NCBI RefSeq assembly: GCF_002849715.1
Contig: NZ_CP018863.1
Location: 2,728,001-2,792,000 of the forward strand
Direction of reading: 5' to 3'
Source of the DNA: Arthrobacter crystallopoietes
Lineage (GTDB): Bacteria > Actinomycetota > Actinomycetes > Actinomycetales > Micrococcaceae
DNA length: 64,000 bases
The notes under the pieces: model-generated
Told to the model about the DNA's origin: nothing
The model's database searches: none
Seen by the model: only the letters and a program-made list of their open reading frames with translations
Shown here: positions 1-10,063 of the stretch, in pieces
Layout: each line of letters begins with the position of its first letter
Numbering within the stretch: position 1 is the first letter of the stretch
Program-made: the position numbers and the translations under genes

Positions 1-1111
<1,111 letters not shown>

Positions 1112-2749
1112 TTACTTGGCTAAAACCCGGCCGTTATCGACTTCCCAGCGGGTGTCCAGCTGGACGTTTTCCAACAGCCGGCGGTCGTGGGAAACCAGCA
1201 GCAGGGCGCCGTCGTAGCTTTCGAGTGCTTCCTCCAGCTGTTCGATGGCGGGCAGGTCCAGGTGGTTGGTGGGTTCGTCGAGCACCAGCAGGTTGACCCC
1301 GCGCGCCTGCAGCAAAGCGAGAGCGGCACGCGTGCGTTCGCCGGGGGAGAGGGCACCTACCGGACTGCTGACCTGATCGGCCTTCAAGCCAAACTTCGCC
1401 AGCAGGGTGCGGACTTCGGCCTGGTTAAGCTGAGGCACCAGCGACTCGAAGGCTTCGCCCAGCGGTCTCGTATCCGCCAGTTGGCCGCGGGCCTGGTCGA
1501 TCTCGCCAACCGCGACGCTGGACCCCAGGCTGGCGGCGCCGTCGTCGGGGGCAAGATGGCCGAGCAGCAGCTTCAACAGCGTGGACTTGCCTGCGCCGTT
1601 GGGGCCGGTGATGCCGATCCGTTCACCCGCGTTGACCTGCAGGGAAACGGGACCGAGGGTAAAGCTATCGCGGCGCACGGTGGCCTGGTTCAGGGTGGCC
1701 ACCACGGAGCTGGACCGCGGGGCGGCGCCGATGCTGAACTGCAGCTGCCACTCCTTGCGCGGCTCTTCGACCTCGTCCAGCCGGGCGATGCGCGATTCCA
1801 TCTGCCGGACCTTCTGCGCCTGCTTTTCCGAGGATTCCATGCTGGCGCGACGGCGGATCTTGTCATTGTCCGGGCTCTTCTTCATCGCGTTGCGCACGCC
1901 CTGCGAACTCCACTCGCGCTGCGTCCGCGCCCGCGAGACCAGGTCCGCCTTCTTGTCGGCGAACTCCTCGTAGGCCTCACGGGCATGGCGCTTGGCCACG
2001 GCACGCTCCTCCAGGAAAGCGTCGTAGCCGCCGTCGTACACCGCCACTTTGTTCTGCGCGAGATCGAGTTCCACCACCTTGGTGATGCAGCGGGCGAGGA
2101 ATTCGCGGTCGTGCGAGACGAGAACGACGCCGCCGCGCAGCCCGCGGACAAAGTTCTCCAGCCGTGCCAGTCCGGCCAGGTCCAGATCGTTGGTGGGCTC
2201 GTCGAGGAGTACGACGTCGAAGCGGCTCAGCAGGAGGGCGGCGAGGGCAACGCGCGCGGCCTGCCCGCCGGAAAGGCCCGTCATGTGGGCGTCGGGCCCG
2301 GCTTCCAGCTCAAGCTCGGCCAGCACGGCCGGAATCCGGTCCTCAAGGTCTGCGGCGCCGGAGGCCATCCAGCGGTCCAGCGCGACGGTGTAGGCGTCCT
2401 CGGCCTGCTTGGTCCCGGTTCCAAGGGCCTCCGCAGCGGCTTCCATTTCAGCGGTTGCGGCGGCGGAGCCGGTGCGGCGGCTGATGTAGCCGGCGATGGT
2501 TTCGCCGGGAATACGCTCGTGCTCCTGCGGCAGCCAGCCGATAAACGCGTCCGAGGGAGCGGCGCTGACCGTGCCGGCCATCGGCGCGTCCACCCCGGCC
2601 AGCAGGCGCAGCAGCGTCGATTTCCCTGCTCCATTGGCACCAACGACGCCGACAACGTCTCCCGGGGCGACGGTCAGGTTCAGATTGGCAAACAGGGTGC
2701 GGTGGCCGTGGCCGCCCGAAAGGTCTTTCGCCACGAGAGTTGCAGTCAT
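1112..2749 (-). CDS. ABC-F family ATPase
   Basis: This is a 545-residue protein with two complete ABC cassettes on one chain and no membrane segments, which defines the ABC-F family. The first cassette has Walker A GANGAGKS (37-44), signature LSGGQ (159-163) and Walker B LLLDEPTNDLD. The second has GPNGAGKS (382-389), signature LSPGE (467-471) and LLVLDEPTNHLD. Between them, residues about 240-340 form a charged, probably coiled-coil linker like the P-site tRNA interaction motif of ABC-F factors. Such proteins act on the ribosome as translation factors or antibiotic-protection proteins; which applies here cannot be read from sequence. It appears to be a single-gene unit on the minus strand, 380 bases upstream of tmm. 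Confidence 0.9.
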   Translation of the reverse strand: MTATLVAKDLSGGHGHRTLFANLNLTVAPGDVVGVVGANGAGKSTLLRLLAGVDAPMAGTVSAAPSDAFIGWLPQEHERIPGETIAGYISRRTGSAAATAEMEAAAEALGTGTKQAEDAYTVALDRWMASGAADLEDRIPAVLAELELEAGPDAHMTGLSGGQAARVALAALLLSRFDVVLLDEPTNDLDLAGLARLENFVRGLRGGVVLVSHDREFLARCITKVVELDLAQNKVAVYDGGYDAFLEERAVAKRHAREAYEEFADKKADLVSRARTQREWSSQGVRNAMKKSPDNDKIRRRASMESSEKQAQKVRQMESRIARLDEVEEPRKEWQLQFSIGAAPRSSSVVATLNQATVRRDSFTLGPVSLQVNAGERIGITGPNGAGKSTLLKLLLGHLAPDDGAASLGSSVAVGEIDQARGQLADTRPLGEAFESLVPQLNQAEVRTLLAKFGLKADQVSSPVGALSPGERTRAALALLQARGVNLLVLDEPTNHLDLPAIEQLEEALESYDGALLLVSHDRRLLENVQLDTRWEVDNGRVLAK

Positions 2750-2809
2750 TAGTCCATCTTAGAGAGGGAACTGCAGACCTACGGCCCCCGGTCCTGCCCT
2801 CAAGCGGGA

Positions 2810-2839
2810 GGCGGCAGGCCACGTGGGTGACCTGCCGCC
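2810..2839. terminator. Hairpin downstream of penicillin acylase gene
   Basis: Perfect 9-bp arms GGCGGCAGG and CCTGCCGCC are separated by 12 bases, 18 bases beyond the acylase stop codon. There is no T-run on the minus strand, so this is a hairpin-only terminator candidate. Confidence 0.5.
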
Positions 2840-2857
2840 GTCGTTCTTCCTGCTGTA

Positions 2858-5320
2858 CTACTTCAGGACCGTGGTGCTTTCCAGATTCGCTTCGAGCTGC
2901 TGCGGGTACAGGTTCTCGGTCTTGCATTCGAAATCGGCATACATCTGCAGCTGGTCCGCGTAGTGCTCGGACTTGGTGCCGTCGGGAGCGATGAAGCCGC
3001 TCTGCCCCGGCGGCGCGACCGTGCACATGCTGGCCTCCGACCCGAAGAGCGAGACGATGTCGTTCTGCGTGCCGCGGTTCATGTAATCGGGACCGGTCAG
3101 GTTTTCTTCCGCGTTCGCCTGCGGGACCCCTATGAAGTTCTTGTAGGAGAACTCATGCTGCGGTGCCGGCACGCTCCACGCGGAGCGATCCGCGCCCTGC
3201 TCGGCGGCCAGCTGGGCCAGCGCCTGGCGGTAGGTGTCCAGCAGCACCTGCTGCTTGTCGGCGCCGTTGAAGAAGTCGACGCTTTGCTCGACGCCGGCGT
3301 CCTCGCCCAGCAGGGCGTTGTAGACGAGTTTGCTGCCGTTGGCGGGCCGCGCCAGGCCGCTGCCCTGGGCGTAGTTCTCGAACACCGACGCCGGAAGATC
3401 GTCCTTGAGCACGGTTTCGAACAGGATGGGCAACCAGGTATTCATGATTGCTGCCTGCGGCCCATCCAGGTCGCCGTCGTCGTCCCCGTCGCGCCGCTGG
3501 CCGTCCCACTCGGTGAGCAGCCGGACATCCTGCACCAGCGAATCCTTGGCCGGAAGCGTCTTCACGGCCTCCTCAAGGAACGGGCGGAAGTAACGGATGT
3601 TCAGGTCCGCGAAGGACGTTTCCTCGTTGATGTCCCAGATCTCGTCGGTGGTGAACTTCTGCTTCTCCTCCAGCCGTTCGATGATCTCGTTCACCCGGTC
3701 CACAGGGGACCAGTTGCCGGAGCCCGCGTTGAACCCGGCGGCCGACTGGTTGTTCCAGTTGACGATGTAGCCCTGCTTGGGGTTGTAGACCTTGGGGTTC
3801 TCGGAGAAGGGGCGGATGCCCTCCCACTCCATGGAGCCATCGCCGACGGCGGGCAGCCGCGGGTCGTGGCCTTCGGCGCGGACCGGGAGCTTTCCGGGGG
3901 AGACGTAGCCGATGTTGCCTTCCTTGTCGGCGTAGTACCAGTTGATGGTGATGCCGACCTTCTCGGCCTGCTCCAGGTACTCCTCCCAGTTCTGCGCCTT
4001 CATGATCTTGATCCAGGCCATGAACGACTGGATTTCCGTACCGGCCCAGCTGCGCTTCTTCGAGTAGGCGGTGTTGTTCGCTGCATCGAAGCTGGTCACG
4101 TAGCCGTGCACGGTGGAGTAGACCTGATGTTCGACTGGTTCCTGTCCGGCGACCTCGATCTTTTCGGTGCGCACGTCCATGGGGCGCCACTCGCCGTCGT
4201 ACCGGTACTCGTGCGGATTCTCCGGGTTCAGCTGTTCCTGATAGACGTCGTTGACGTCAAGCGGCCCGGCGGTGGAACCCCAGCTGATGTCCTTGTTGGT
4301 GCCGAACAGAATGGTGGGGTGTGCAAACGGGGTGTTGCCGGTGACGTCGAACCCGGCTCCATGCAGGCCGATGCCGTAGACATACGAGGGATTGAACCAG
4401 GAGAACTGCGGGCCGTTCAGGAGGATGGAGCCCTTTTCCTTGGACTTCTTGTCGCCCACGATCCAAAGGTTGCTGGCTTCCGGCTTGACCGCGGGCCAGT
4501 CGCCGCCGCCGAACTGCTTCATGGAAGCCAGCCCATTGTCCTCCAGCTCCGGGGAGACCTCGGCAAGATCGGACAGCTGGGAGGGGCTGTCCACGGCCAG
4601 CTTGTTCGGGTGCTTCTTGTCCTCGCGGGGAACCGTGGTCGGTGCCGTCGGATCTTCGGTCCACTGCAACTGGTCGAACAGCAGCTGGCCCTGCTCCGCG
4701 CCGTACTCGGCGGTGAGCTGCTGGAGGACCTGCAGGTTGGACAGCTCGCCGGCGCTGTCCGAGAAGCGGTTGGCCATGGTGCCAACCCAGATCATGGCGA
4801 CGTCGTAGCCGCTCCAGGTGGTGGGCTCGAAGCCGTAGTCGGTGAACTGCTTCGGCAGCAGCTCCTCCTGGTTAGCCATGACCTCACCGACGCGCTCGTT
4901 GAAGCCGGCGGCGTAGCCCTCGAGGATGTCCCGGTCTTCCTGCGGCAGAGCCTCGATCTGCGCCTTGATAGCCTCGGGATCGAAGGAGGCACGGGAACGC
5001 TTGTCGATCTCCACGTAGTCCGGGCCGAGCACCTCGGCGGAGGTTCCGAGGACGGCCCGCTTGGCCATTTCCAGCTGGAACATCCGGTCTTCTGCGACCG
5101 CATAGCCGTAGCCGTAGAAAAGGTCGCGGGTGGTGTCCGCGTAAACATGGGGAACGCCGTAGCTGTCCCGTTTGATGGTTGCCTTGCCGGCTTCGGAAAC
5201 CTCTGCGGTGACCTGCGCTGCCGCTGGTTCCTGGGCCACGGCGCCTGGCGCGGCGACCCCGGCAACCAGGCCGGTTGAAAGGATTAATGAAAGTGCCGCT
5301 AATGCGGACTTCTTCTTCAT
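2858..5320 (-). CDS. pac: Penicillin G acylase family, secreted precursor
   Basis: Ntn-hydrolase of the penicillin acylase family, 820 residues from the chosen start; it cleaves amides of phenylacetyl-type acids. The ATG at 5320 is preferred over in-frame ATGs at 5332 and 5356 because GAGGAG lies 4 bases upstream and the protein then begins with a clean signal peptide (MKKK, hydrophobic stretch, cleavage near AVAQ). The alpha domain follows, then a spacer, then the autocatalytic nucleophile Ser283 in EASNLWIVG, which becomes the N-terminus of the beta chain. Conserved blocks match the E. coli enzyme: LNGPQFSWF, GLHGAGFDVTGNTPFAHP, ISWGSTAG, TINWYYAD, and the oxyanion Asn in YIVNWNNQ. The C-terminal APPGQSGFIAPDGT is also conserved. 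Substrate specificity is not proven. It lies on the same strand as the downstream-coordinate DUF5058 pair but is separated from it by 387 bases. Confidence 0.92.
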   Translation of the reverse strand: MKKKSALAALSLILSTGLVAGVAAPGAVAQEPAAAQVTAEVSEAGKATIKRDSYGVPHVYADTTRDLFYGYGYAVAEDRMFQLEMAKRAVLGTSAEVLGPDYVEIDKRSRASFDPEAIKAQIEALPQEDRDILEGYAAGFNERVGEVMANQEELLPKQFTDYGFEPTTWSGYDVAMIWVGTMANRFSDSAGELSNLQVLQQLTAEYGAEQGQLLFDQLQWTEDPTAPTTVPREDKKHPNKLAVDSPSQLSDLAEVSPELEDNGLASMKQFGGGDWPAVKPEASNLWIVGDKKSKEKGSILLNGPQFSWFNPSYVYGIGLHGAGFDVTGNTPFAHPTILFGTNKDISWGSTAGPLDVNDVYQEQLNPENPHEYRYDGEWRPMDVRTEKIEVAGQEPVEHQVYSTVHGYVTSFDAANNTAYSKKRSWAGTEIQSFMAWIKIMKAQNWEEYLEQAEKVGITINWYYADKEGNIGYVSPGKLPVRAEGHDPRLPAVGDGSMEWEGIRPFSENPKVYNPKQGYIVNWNNQSAAGFNAGSGNWSPVDRVNEIIERLEEKQKFTTDEIWDINEETSFADLNIRYFRPFLEEAVKTLPAKDSLVQDVRLLTEWDGQRRDGDDDGDLDGPQAAIMNTWLPILFETVLKDDLPASVFENYAQGSGLARPANGSKLVYNALLGEDAGVEQSVDFFNGADKQQVLLDTYRQALAQLAAEQGADRSAWSVPAPQHEFSYKNFIGVPQANAEENLTGPDYMNRGTQNDIVSLFGSEASMCTVAPPGQSGFIAPDGTKSEHYADQLQMYADFECKTENLYPQQLEANLESTTVLK

Positions 5321-5707
5321 CGGACTCCTCATCGAATCTAATGGAGCACGCCTCAAGGCGATGCGGGGAGGGGAGGGGAGGCGCCGGCACAGCGGCGCTT
5401 ATGGCGCGCAGGGCCGGCGGAGCCGCGGCAGGGCGGGGATGGCTTCCCGCCGCGGGCGTACCTAGTGTTGCGACCAAAAGATCCGATGGCAAGCTAGCTG
5501 GTCTTAATTCCTGACCGGCCGTTCATTTGGACGGGTGACCTTGAAAAGCGAAGCCAAGGTCTATTAATGTTCGCAGTCAGTTCGGCAGCGATGAACTCTT
5601 CGGTCCGGTGCTACTGCATGGAAAATTCCGGGTGGCGTGCAGCCAGCGGTAGATGCTCACGGTAGGTCTCGGTCTGGGGCGGGAATTGTCGCAGTTTCGG
5701 GCATGAT
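5321..5707. other. Intergenic region upstream of pac
   Basis: No gene is supported in this 387-base gap. It contains the acylase leader and an inverted repeat, GACCTTG-N11-CAAGGTC, at 5537-5561, about 217 bases upstream of the acylase start. The repeat could be an operator or a terminator hairpin for the membrane-protein pair transcribed toward it. Confidence 0.5.
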
Positions 5708-6487
5708 TCAGCGAATCTCCTCGGCCGTGCTGCCGTTGGCGGCATCCCTTGCGGCGTCTGAAGGTTCTTCCTCGGCCGGAGTGGTATGGATGGCGGAGCG
5801 GTCCCGGCCGAACCAGGAGAGCATGATCGTGGCAACAACGGTGATGGCCGTTGCGCCCATGGCGGCCTGGGGAACCAGTGGAACCAGAACGAACTGGACC
5901 GCCAGCGCGGCGCCGATGGCGAAAATCGTGGGACGCAGCTGGCGCATGGTGGCGATGCATTGGACCAGGACTGCGCCCATCACGGCGGGCAGAATGTACA
6001 GACGCGCGACCTCGATCAGGGCATCCGGAACGATGGAGATCAGCCAGGTCCCCAGGACGCCAACGAAGAGAAGCAAGGACGTGAGGTGGACGGTGGCCGC
6101 TCCGCAGATAGCCATGACGGCTGCCAGGTCGCCGCGCTTGGTGCCTGGCCGGGCATCGATGCTGGACTGGGCGACGATGGCGGCCGGCAGGAGCTTGTTG
6201 GAGATGTTGCCGATCATAAACGCCTGGTACATGGCTGCGGGGCCGAGGATCGGAAAGTAGGTCAGCGGCTCCATGATCCAGAAGATGCCGAAGGTTGCGG
6301 CCACGGCGATGAAGGCGAGCCAAATATGCCCGGCGGTAATGTCCAGCCCACCGAAGAAGACCAGATACAGCGGTCCGATCAGGGACAGGACCAGGCCTGC
6401 CATCATGGTGATGCGGCCCCAGCGGGACGTCGTGGCCTCGAAGCCGGCCATGCCGGAACCGGTGCGGGTTTGGATGTTAGTAGTCAT
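5708..6487 (-). CDS. Polytopic membrane protein, partner of DUF5058 protein
   Basis: A 259-residue integral membrane protein with about seven hydrophobic segments, for example MMAGLVLSLIGPLYLVFFG and the IFWIMEPLTYFPILGPAAM stretch. The ATG at 6487 is chosen over 6508 because GAAAGGA lies 8 bases upstream. The C-terminal 30 residues are acidic and probably cytoplasmic. It follows the DUF5058 gene by 27 bases, so the two are almost certainly co-transcribed and may form one transporter. This pairing is seen in bacteria next to peptidase and amidohydrolase genes (recalled, not searched). The conserved segment resembling GPAAMYQAFMIGNISNKLLP looks like a functional loop. No transport substrate is established. 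Confidence 0.75.
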   Translation of the reverse strand: MTTNIQTRTGSGMAGFEATTSRWGRITMMAGLVLSLIGPLYLVFFGGLDITAGHIWLAFIAVAATFGIFWIMEPLTYFPILGPAAMYQAFMIGNISNKLLPAAIVAQSSIDARPGTKRGDLAAVMAICGAATVHLTSLLLFVGVLGTWLISIVPDALIEVARLYILPAVMGAVLVQCIATMRQLRPTIFAIGAALAVQFVLVPLVPQAAMGATAITVVATIMLSWFGRDRSAIHTTPAEEEPSDAARDAANGSTAEEIR

Positions 6488-6514
6488 CGGAACAATCCTT
6501 TCGAGCAATGGGAG

Positions 6515-7261
6515 CTAGGCGGCGTGGGCCGCGAAAGCGACGACGAGTGCGGTAATGATGGCGAAGCCGAGGGCCCATTCCTTGAGCCACGCGGCCTGAA
6601 GCTTCCGGGCCAGGAACAGGCATCCGCTCATCACCGCCGCCGACACGACGAGGGTGATGAGGTGGACGCCGGACTTCGGCATCTCAGCTACAGCGAGCAT
6701 GCTGAAGGCGCCGAGCAGCGCAGCGCACGGGATGATCGCCATCGCGGCCGGGTTGACTTGGGAGAGCCGGTGACCGCCGCGCTTGAGCAACGGCGTCAGG
6801 ATCAAGGTGGCCAGCATCCACATCCCGCCGCTGATACTCATGGCCATGAAGGCGACGGCGAAGACCTGCTGGGTATAGTCAGGTCCACCCAGCGTGGCGC
6901 CCATGGTGGTTGCGGCGATGCCGGCGGAGGCGGTTTCCGTCGCTGCGGAACCGATAAGTCCGATGCGCACCAGCACCGCCGGCGTGCCGAAGAGGGCCAG
7001 CAACGCAATGGCGACCAGCACAACGGCCAAGGACGGACCGATCGACGCAACGGCTCCGGCACGGTAGGAGCGGGTGAGCTCCCCTGTGCTCATTCCGACG
7101 GCGGGCGCCGCCTTGCGGGCGGCTTTGATGTAAATGAAGGTCTGCACGAAAATGACGCCGAAGACGCCCAGCGCGCAAGCCCAGACCAGGGGCGAGTTTG
7201 CCACTGCGAGGATGTCGGTGGAGCCGGCCTCTGCCGGTACCTGTAGTGCCAGGGGATGCAT
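6515..7261 (-). CDS. DUF5058 family membrane protein
   Basis: A 248-residue membrane protein with about seven transmembrane segments. It carries the features I associate with DUF5058: an N-terminal ANSPLVWACALGVFGVIFVQ helix, a TGELTRSYRAGAVASIGPSL loop, RIGLIGSAATETASAGI, and a C-terminal WLKEWALGFAIITALVVAF. AAAGGAG lies 10 bases upstream of the ATG. It is the first gene of a two-gene operon with 5708-6487 and is divergent from the amidase at 7488. The glycine- and small-residue-rich GSAATETASAGIAATTMGAT segment could line a permeation path. I infer a transport role for amides, peptides or their products from the neighbours; this is not demonstrated. Confidence 0.8.
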   Translation of the reverse strand: MHPLALQVPAEAGSTDILAVANSPLVWACALGVFGVIFVQTFIYIKAARKAAPAVGMSTGELTRSYRAGAVASIGPSLAVVLVAIALLALFGTPAVLVRIGLIGSAATETASAGIAATTMGATLGGPDYTQQVFAVAFMAMSISGGMWMLATLILTPLLKRGGHRLSQVNPAAMAIIPCAALLGAFSMLAVAEMPKSGVHLITLVVSAAVMSGCLFLARKLQAAWLKEWALGFAIITALVVAFAAHAA

Positions 7262-7364
7262 GGTCCGTGATCTCCTTTAATGAATGTGATCTGGCTTACA
7301 AAGCTCGATGCGATAGCCATAACCTTTCGCCCCTGCCTCCTCGATGGCAATAGTTGGCAGAAGA

Positions 7365-7380
7365 GGCCATAGAACTGGCC
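7365..7380. promoter_or_regulatory. Inverted repeat between permease pair and amidase
   Basis: GGCCA-TAGAAC-TGGCC lies in the 226-base gap between the divergent DUF5058 operon and the amidase gene, 108 bases before the amidase ATG. A shared operator, perhaps for the nearby AsnC-type regulator, is possible but unproven. Confidence 0.35.
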
Positions 7381-7487
7381 ATTTCCTCCAGTGTGAACTG
7401 ATTCATGTCAAGCGCTTCCGCTGGTAGGTTCCCCGGGTCCAGACTGGGGGTAAGCCGTCACCCTGAGATAGAGAAGTAGGCAGAAGC

Positions 7488-8927
7488 ATGACCGAGATTT
7501 TGGACCTGTCCGCGACAGACCTGGTAGCGGGGATCCGCCGCCGCGAGTTTTCCGCCCGAGAGGCTGTCACCGCGCATCTGGCGCGGATCGACGAAGTGAA
7601 TCCCGTGATTAACGCTGTCGTCACCCTTGATCCCGAGGCTGCGTTCGCCGCCGCAGACGCAGCCGACCGATTGACCGTCAGCGGGGCGGAGCTGCCCCCG
7701 CTGCACGGATTGCCGATGACGCACAAGGACACGCATCAGACCAAGGGGATGCGTACCACACAGGGTTCGCTCGTACTCAAAGAAAACGTTCCCGACGAGG
7801 ACGACCTCATCGTGGCACGGCTCCGGAAGGCCGGAGTGGTGGCTACGGGTAAGACGAACGTTCCCGAGTTCGGCGCCGGTTCACACACCTTTAACGAGGT
7901 CTTCGGCACCACCACTAACCCCTACGCGCCCTCCCGCAGCGCTGGAGGTTCGTCCGGCGGTGTGGCTGCCGCCATAGCGGCGGGCATCCAGCCCTTGGGC
8001 GAAGGCTCGGACATGGGCGGTTCGTTACGGATTCCCGCGTCCTTCTGCAATGTTGTGGGGTTCCGGCCCTCGTACGGGGTCATTCCGATGCCCGCCCCCA
8101 ACAACGCCTGGGCCTGGCTCGGCCGGACCGGTCCCATGGCCAGGGAAATCTCGGACATCGCAATGTTCATGTCCGCAGTGGCCGGACCATCGCCGAAACT
8201 GCCGACTCCAGCGCCGCTGGATGGAAGTGCGTTTGCAGGTGATGTGGTTGGCGATCTGCGGGGAGTCCGCATCGGCTGGAGCCCGGACTTCGGTATCGGT
8301 ATTCCGGTGGAGCGGGCAGTGCTGGAGGTGCTTCAGCGCCAGCTACGCGTCTTCGAGGAAGCAGGCGCGATCGTGGAAGAGGCGGCACCGGACTTCTCCG
8401 AGGCGGACCGGGTCTTCCAGGCCACCCGGGCTACGGACTTTGCCGCGGGGCTGGGACCGCTGGTACGCCGGCACCGGGACCTGATCAAGCCGGAAGTGAT
8501 TTGGAACGTAGAGCTCGGCTGGTCGCTCAGCGCCGAGGAGCTGATTGAAACCACGGCGGCGCGAACGCGGTTGGAAGCCTCCGTGCAGGACTTCTTCGGA
8601 CGGTACGACCTGTTCCTGAGTCCTGCGGCCCAGGTGCTGCCCTTCGACGCGGCGTTGCGTTACCCCGGTGATGTGGCCGGCGAGAAGTCCCGGACCTATC
8701 TGGACTGGATGCGCTCGGCATGCGTCTTGTCGGCTACCAGCCTGCCCGTGCTGGCGGTTCCTGCCGGCTTTACCGCCGAGGGTCTCCCTGTCGGCTTCCA
8801 AATTGCCGCGAATCACTACCAGGACATGGCCTTGCTGCGCCAAGCCAAAGCGTTCGAGGAGCGGACACGCTGCGTGGACCGTCGGCCGGAGCTGAGCCGG
8901 GCGACGGCATCTCCCGCGGCTTCCTGA
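7488..8927 (+). CDS. Amidase signature family hydrolase
   Basis: A 479-residue cytoplasmic amidase. The Ser-cisSer-Lys triad is readable: Lys80 in MTHKDTHQTKG, cis-Ser155 in SAGGSSGG, and nucleophile Ser179 in GSDMGGSLRIPASFCN. The spacing of 24 residues between the two serines matches the family. No signal peptide is present. These enzymes hydrolyse carboxylic amides to acid plus ammonia; gatA-type and indoleacetamide hydrolases are relatives, but no gatB or gatC gene is nearby, so a catabolic role is more likely. It is transcribed divergently from the DUF5058 pair and convergently with the AsnC regulator, which may control it. Confidence 0.9.
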   Translation: MTEILDLSATDLVAGIRRREFSAREAVTAHLARIDEVNPVINAVVTLDPEAAFAAADAADRLTVSGAELPPLHGLPMTHKDTHQTKGMRTTQGSLVLKENVPDEDDLIVARLRKAGVVATGKTNVPEFGAGSHTFNEVFGTTTNPYAPSRSAGGSSGGVAAAIAAGIQPLGEGSDMGGSLRIPASFCNVVGFRPSYGVIPMPAPNNAWAWLGRTGPMAREISDIAMFMSAVAGPSPKLPTPAPLDGSAFAGDVVGDLRGVRIGWSPDFGIGIPVERAVLEVLQRQLRVFEEAGAIVEEAAPDFSEADRVFQATRATDFAAGLGPLVRRHRDLIKPEVIWNVELGWSLSAEELIETTAARTRLEASVQDFFGRYDLFLSPAAQVLPFDAALRYPGDVAGEKSRTYLDWMRSACVLSATSLPVLAVPAGFTAEGLPVGFQIAANHYQDMALLRQAKAFEERTRCVDRRPELSRATASPAAS

Positions 8928-8932
8928 CAGCG

Positions 8933-8967
8933 CCGGCAGCTGTGGCCGCCGTTGCCACAGCTGCCGG
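8933..8967. terminator. Bidirectional hairpin after amidase and AsnC regulator
   Basis: A perfect 14-bp stem (933-946 with 954-967) and 7-base loop sit 6 bases after the amidase stop. The plus-strand gene and the minus-strand regulator converge here. There is no T-run. Confidence 0.65.
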
Positions 8968-8998
8968 GACTGCGGCCGGCTCCGGCGACTTCGCCTAT

Positions 8999-9979
8999 TC
9001 AGGGGGCGGACAGGAGCCGGCCGCCGCGTTTACGGGCTTGCAAAAGCATGGTCGTCTCGATTCTGTCCGCCTCGGCGGCCCACGGCGAATCGGTAGTAAA
9101 ACGGTAGAGCTCTTCCTGATCGCTGACCGTCACATCCGCTACCAACTGGGGGTCCCCGGCGACTGCGGCCGCATACCGGACCGCGGGTTCCCTGCCCAGG
9201 GCGCGGCCGATCGCATCGACTTTGCCGGGCGAAGCCTTTATCCAGAGGAACGCCTCGAGGGGCAGTCCCAGTGAAGCAGGCTCCACGATGGCACGGATGC
9301 TGACGAAATTATTGCGCAGCAGCCACTCGCTTCGGCGCCGTGCGGTCGTTTCCGAGACTCCGGCGCGGCGTGCTAAGGCTTCCAAGCTGGAACGGCCGTC
9401 TTCGACTAACGCGTCCAGCAGACGCAGGTCCTGGGCCGACAGCGGGGAGGGCGCCGCCGACTGCAGCGGACCCAGGGGATAGTTCGCGGTGAAGTCGACG
9501 GTGAGCTCGGATCGTAGGGCCACGCTTTCGGCGTCGGTCAGCACGCCGGAGTTCCATCCTCGGATGGATCGGAAATAGCGCAACACGGGGTAGCTAGCAA
9601 CCCGCAGCAATCCCACGGTGGCCGGAACCTCAGTGGCCAGGATGCTACTGACCTCCTGCGGGTCCATCAACAGTTCGGCCACGCAGTCCGCCCCACCAGT
9701 CATGAGATAACTGAAAGTGGAATCACGGCGCTGCGCCAGAGACTCTGCCGCAGCCCGGCTGGTGCCGGGCATACACTCAAGCCGCAGCAGGGCCGACGAC
9801 TGCCGGGTCCGCAGCCCGACGACGGCGACCTCGCCGGCCGCCAGTAGGTCGGAGCCGCGGCGCGCGATCGTGCGTTCCGGTTCGCCCAGCACCGCGGCAA
9901 TCTTCCGCCAGGGCGCCCGGCCATCGATCATCAGGGCGGCGGCAATCCGCTGCTCAAGTTCATCCAGTAGGCGCGGCAT
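8999..9979 (-). CDS. Lrp/AsnC family regulator, duplicated
   Basis: A 326-residue transcription factor about twice the usual Lrp length. It has two consecutive winged-helix plus ligand-binding units. The first HTH covers residues about 1-60, where MPRLLDELEQRIAAALMIDG opens the fold. The second HTH is near 178-225 and includes SLEALARRAGVSETTARRRS. The second effector-type domain holds PLEAFLWIKASPGKVDAI and continues to about 315. It converges on the amidase gene and lies 84 bases downstream of the carboxyltransferase gene on the same strand. Control of the amidase/permease region in response to an amide or amino-acid ligand is an inference from position only. Confidence 0.85.
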   Translation of the reverse strand: MPRLLDELEQRIAAALMIDGRAPWRKIAAVLGEPERTIARRGSDLLAAGEVAVVGLRTRQSSALLRLECMPGTSRAAAESLAQRRDSTFSYLMTGGADCVAELLMDPQEVSSILATEVPATVGLLRVASYPVLRYFRSIRGWNSGVLTDAESVALRSELTVDFTANYPLGPLQSAAPSPLSAQDLRLLDALVEDGRSSLEALARRAGVSETTARRRSEWLLRNNFVSIRAIVEPASLGLPLEAFLWIKASPGKVDAIGRALGREPAVRYAAAVAGDPQLVADVTVSDQEELYRFTTDSPWAAEADRIETTMLLQARKRGGRLLSAP

Positions 9980-10063
9980 CAGACCGGGATCTCCTTGCTG
10001 TTATGTACGCTGCCCCGATCCTATGCGGAGAGTTCCCGGAAACCGACGAAGCCGGCACGGCTG

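Noticed and set aside
1187..2752. 521-codon plus-strand frame over the ABC-F gene
   Set aside because: Shadow on the opposite strand; composition is Gly/Val/Gln-rich with no domain, while the minus strand has both ABC cassettes.
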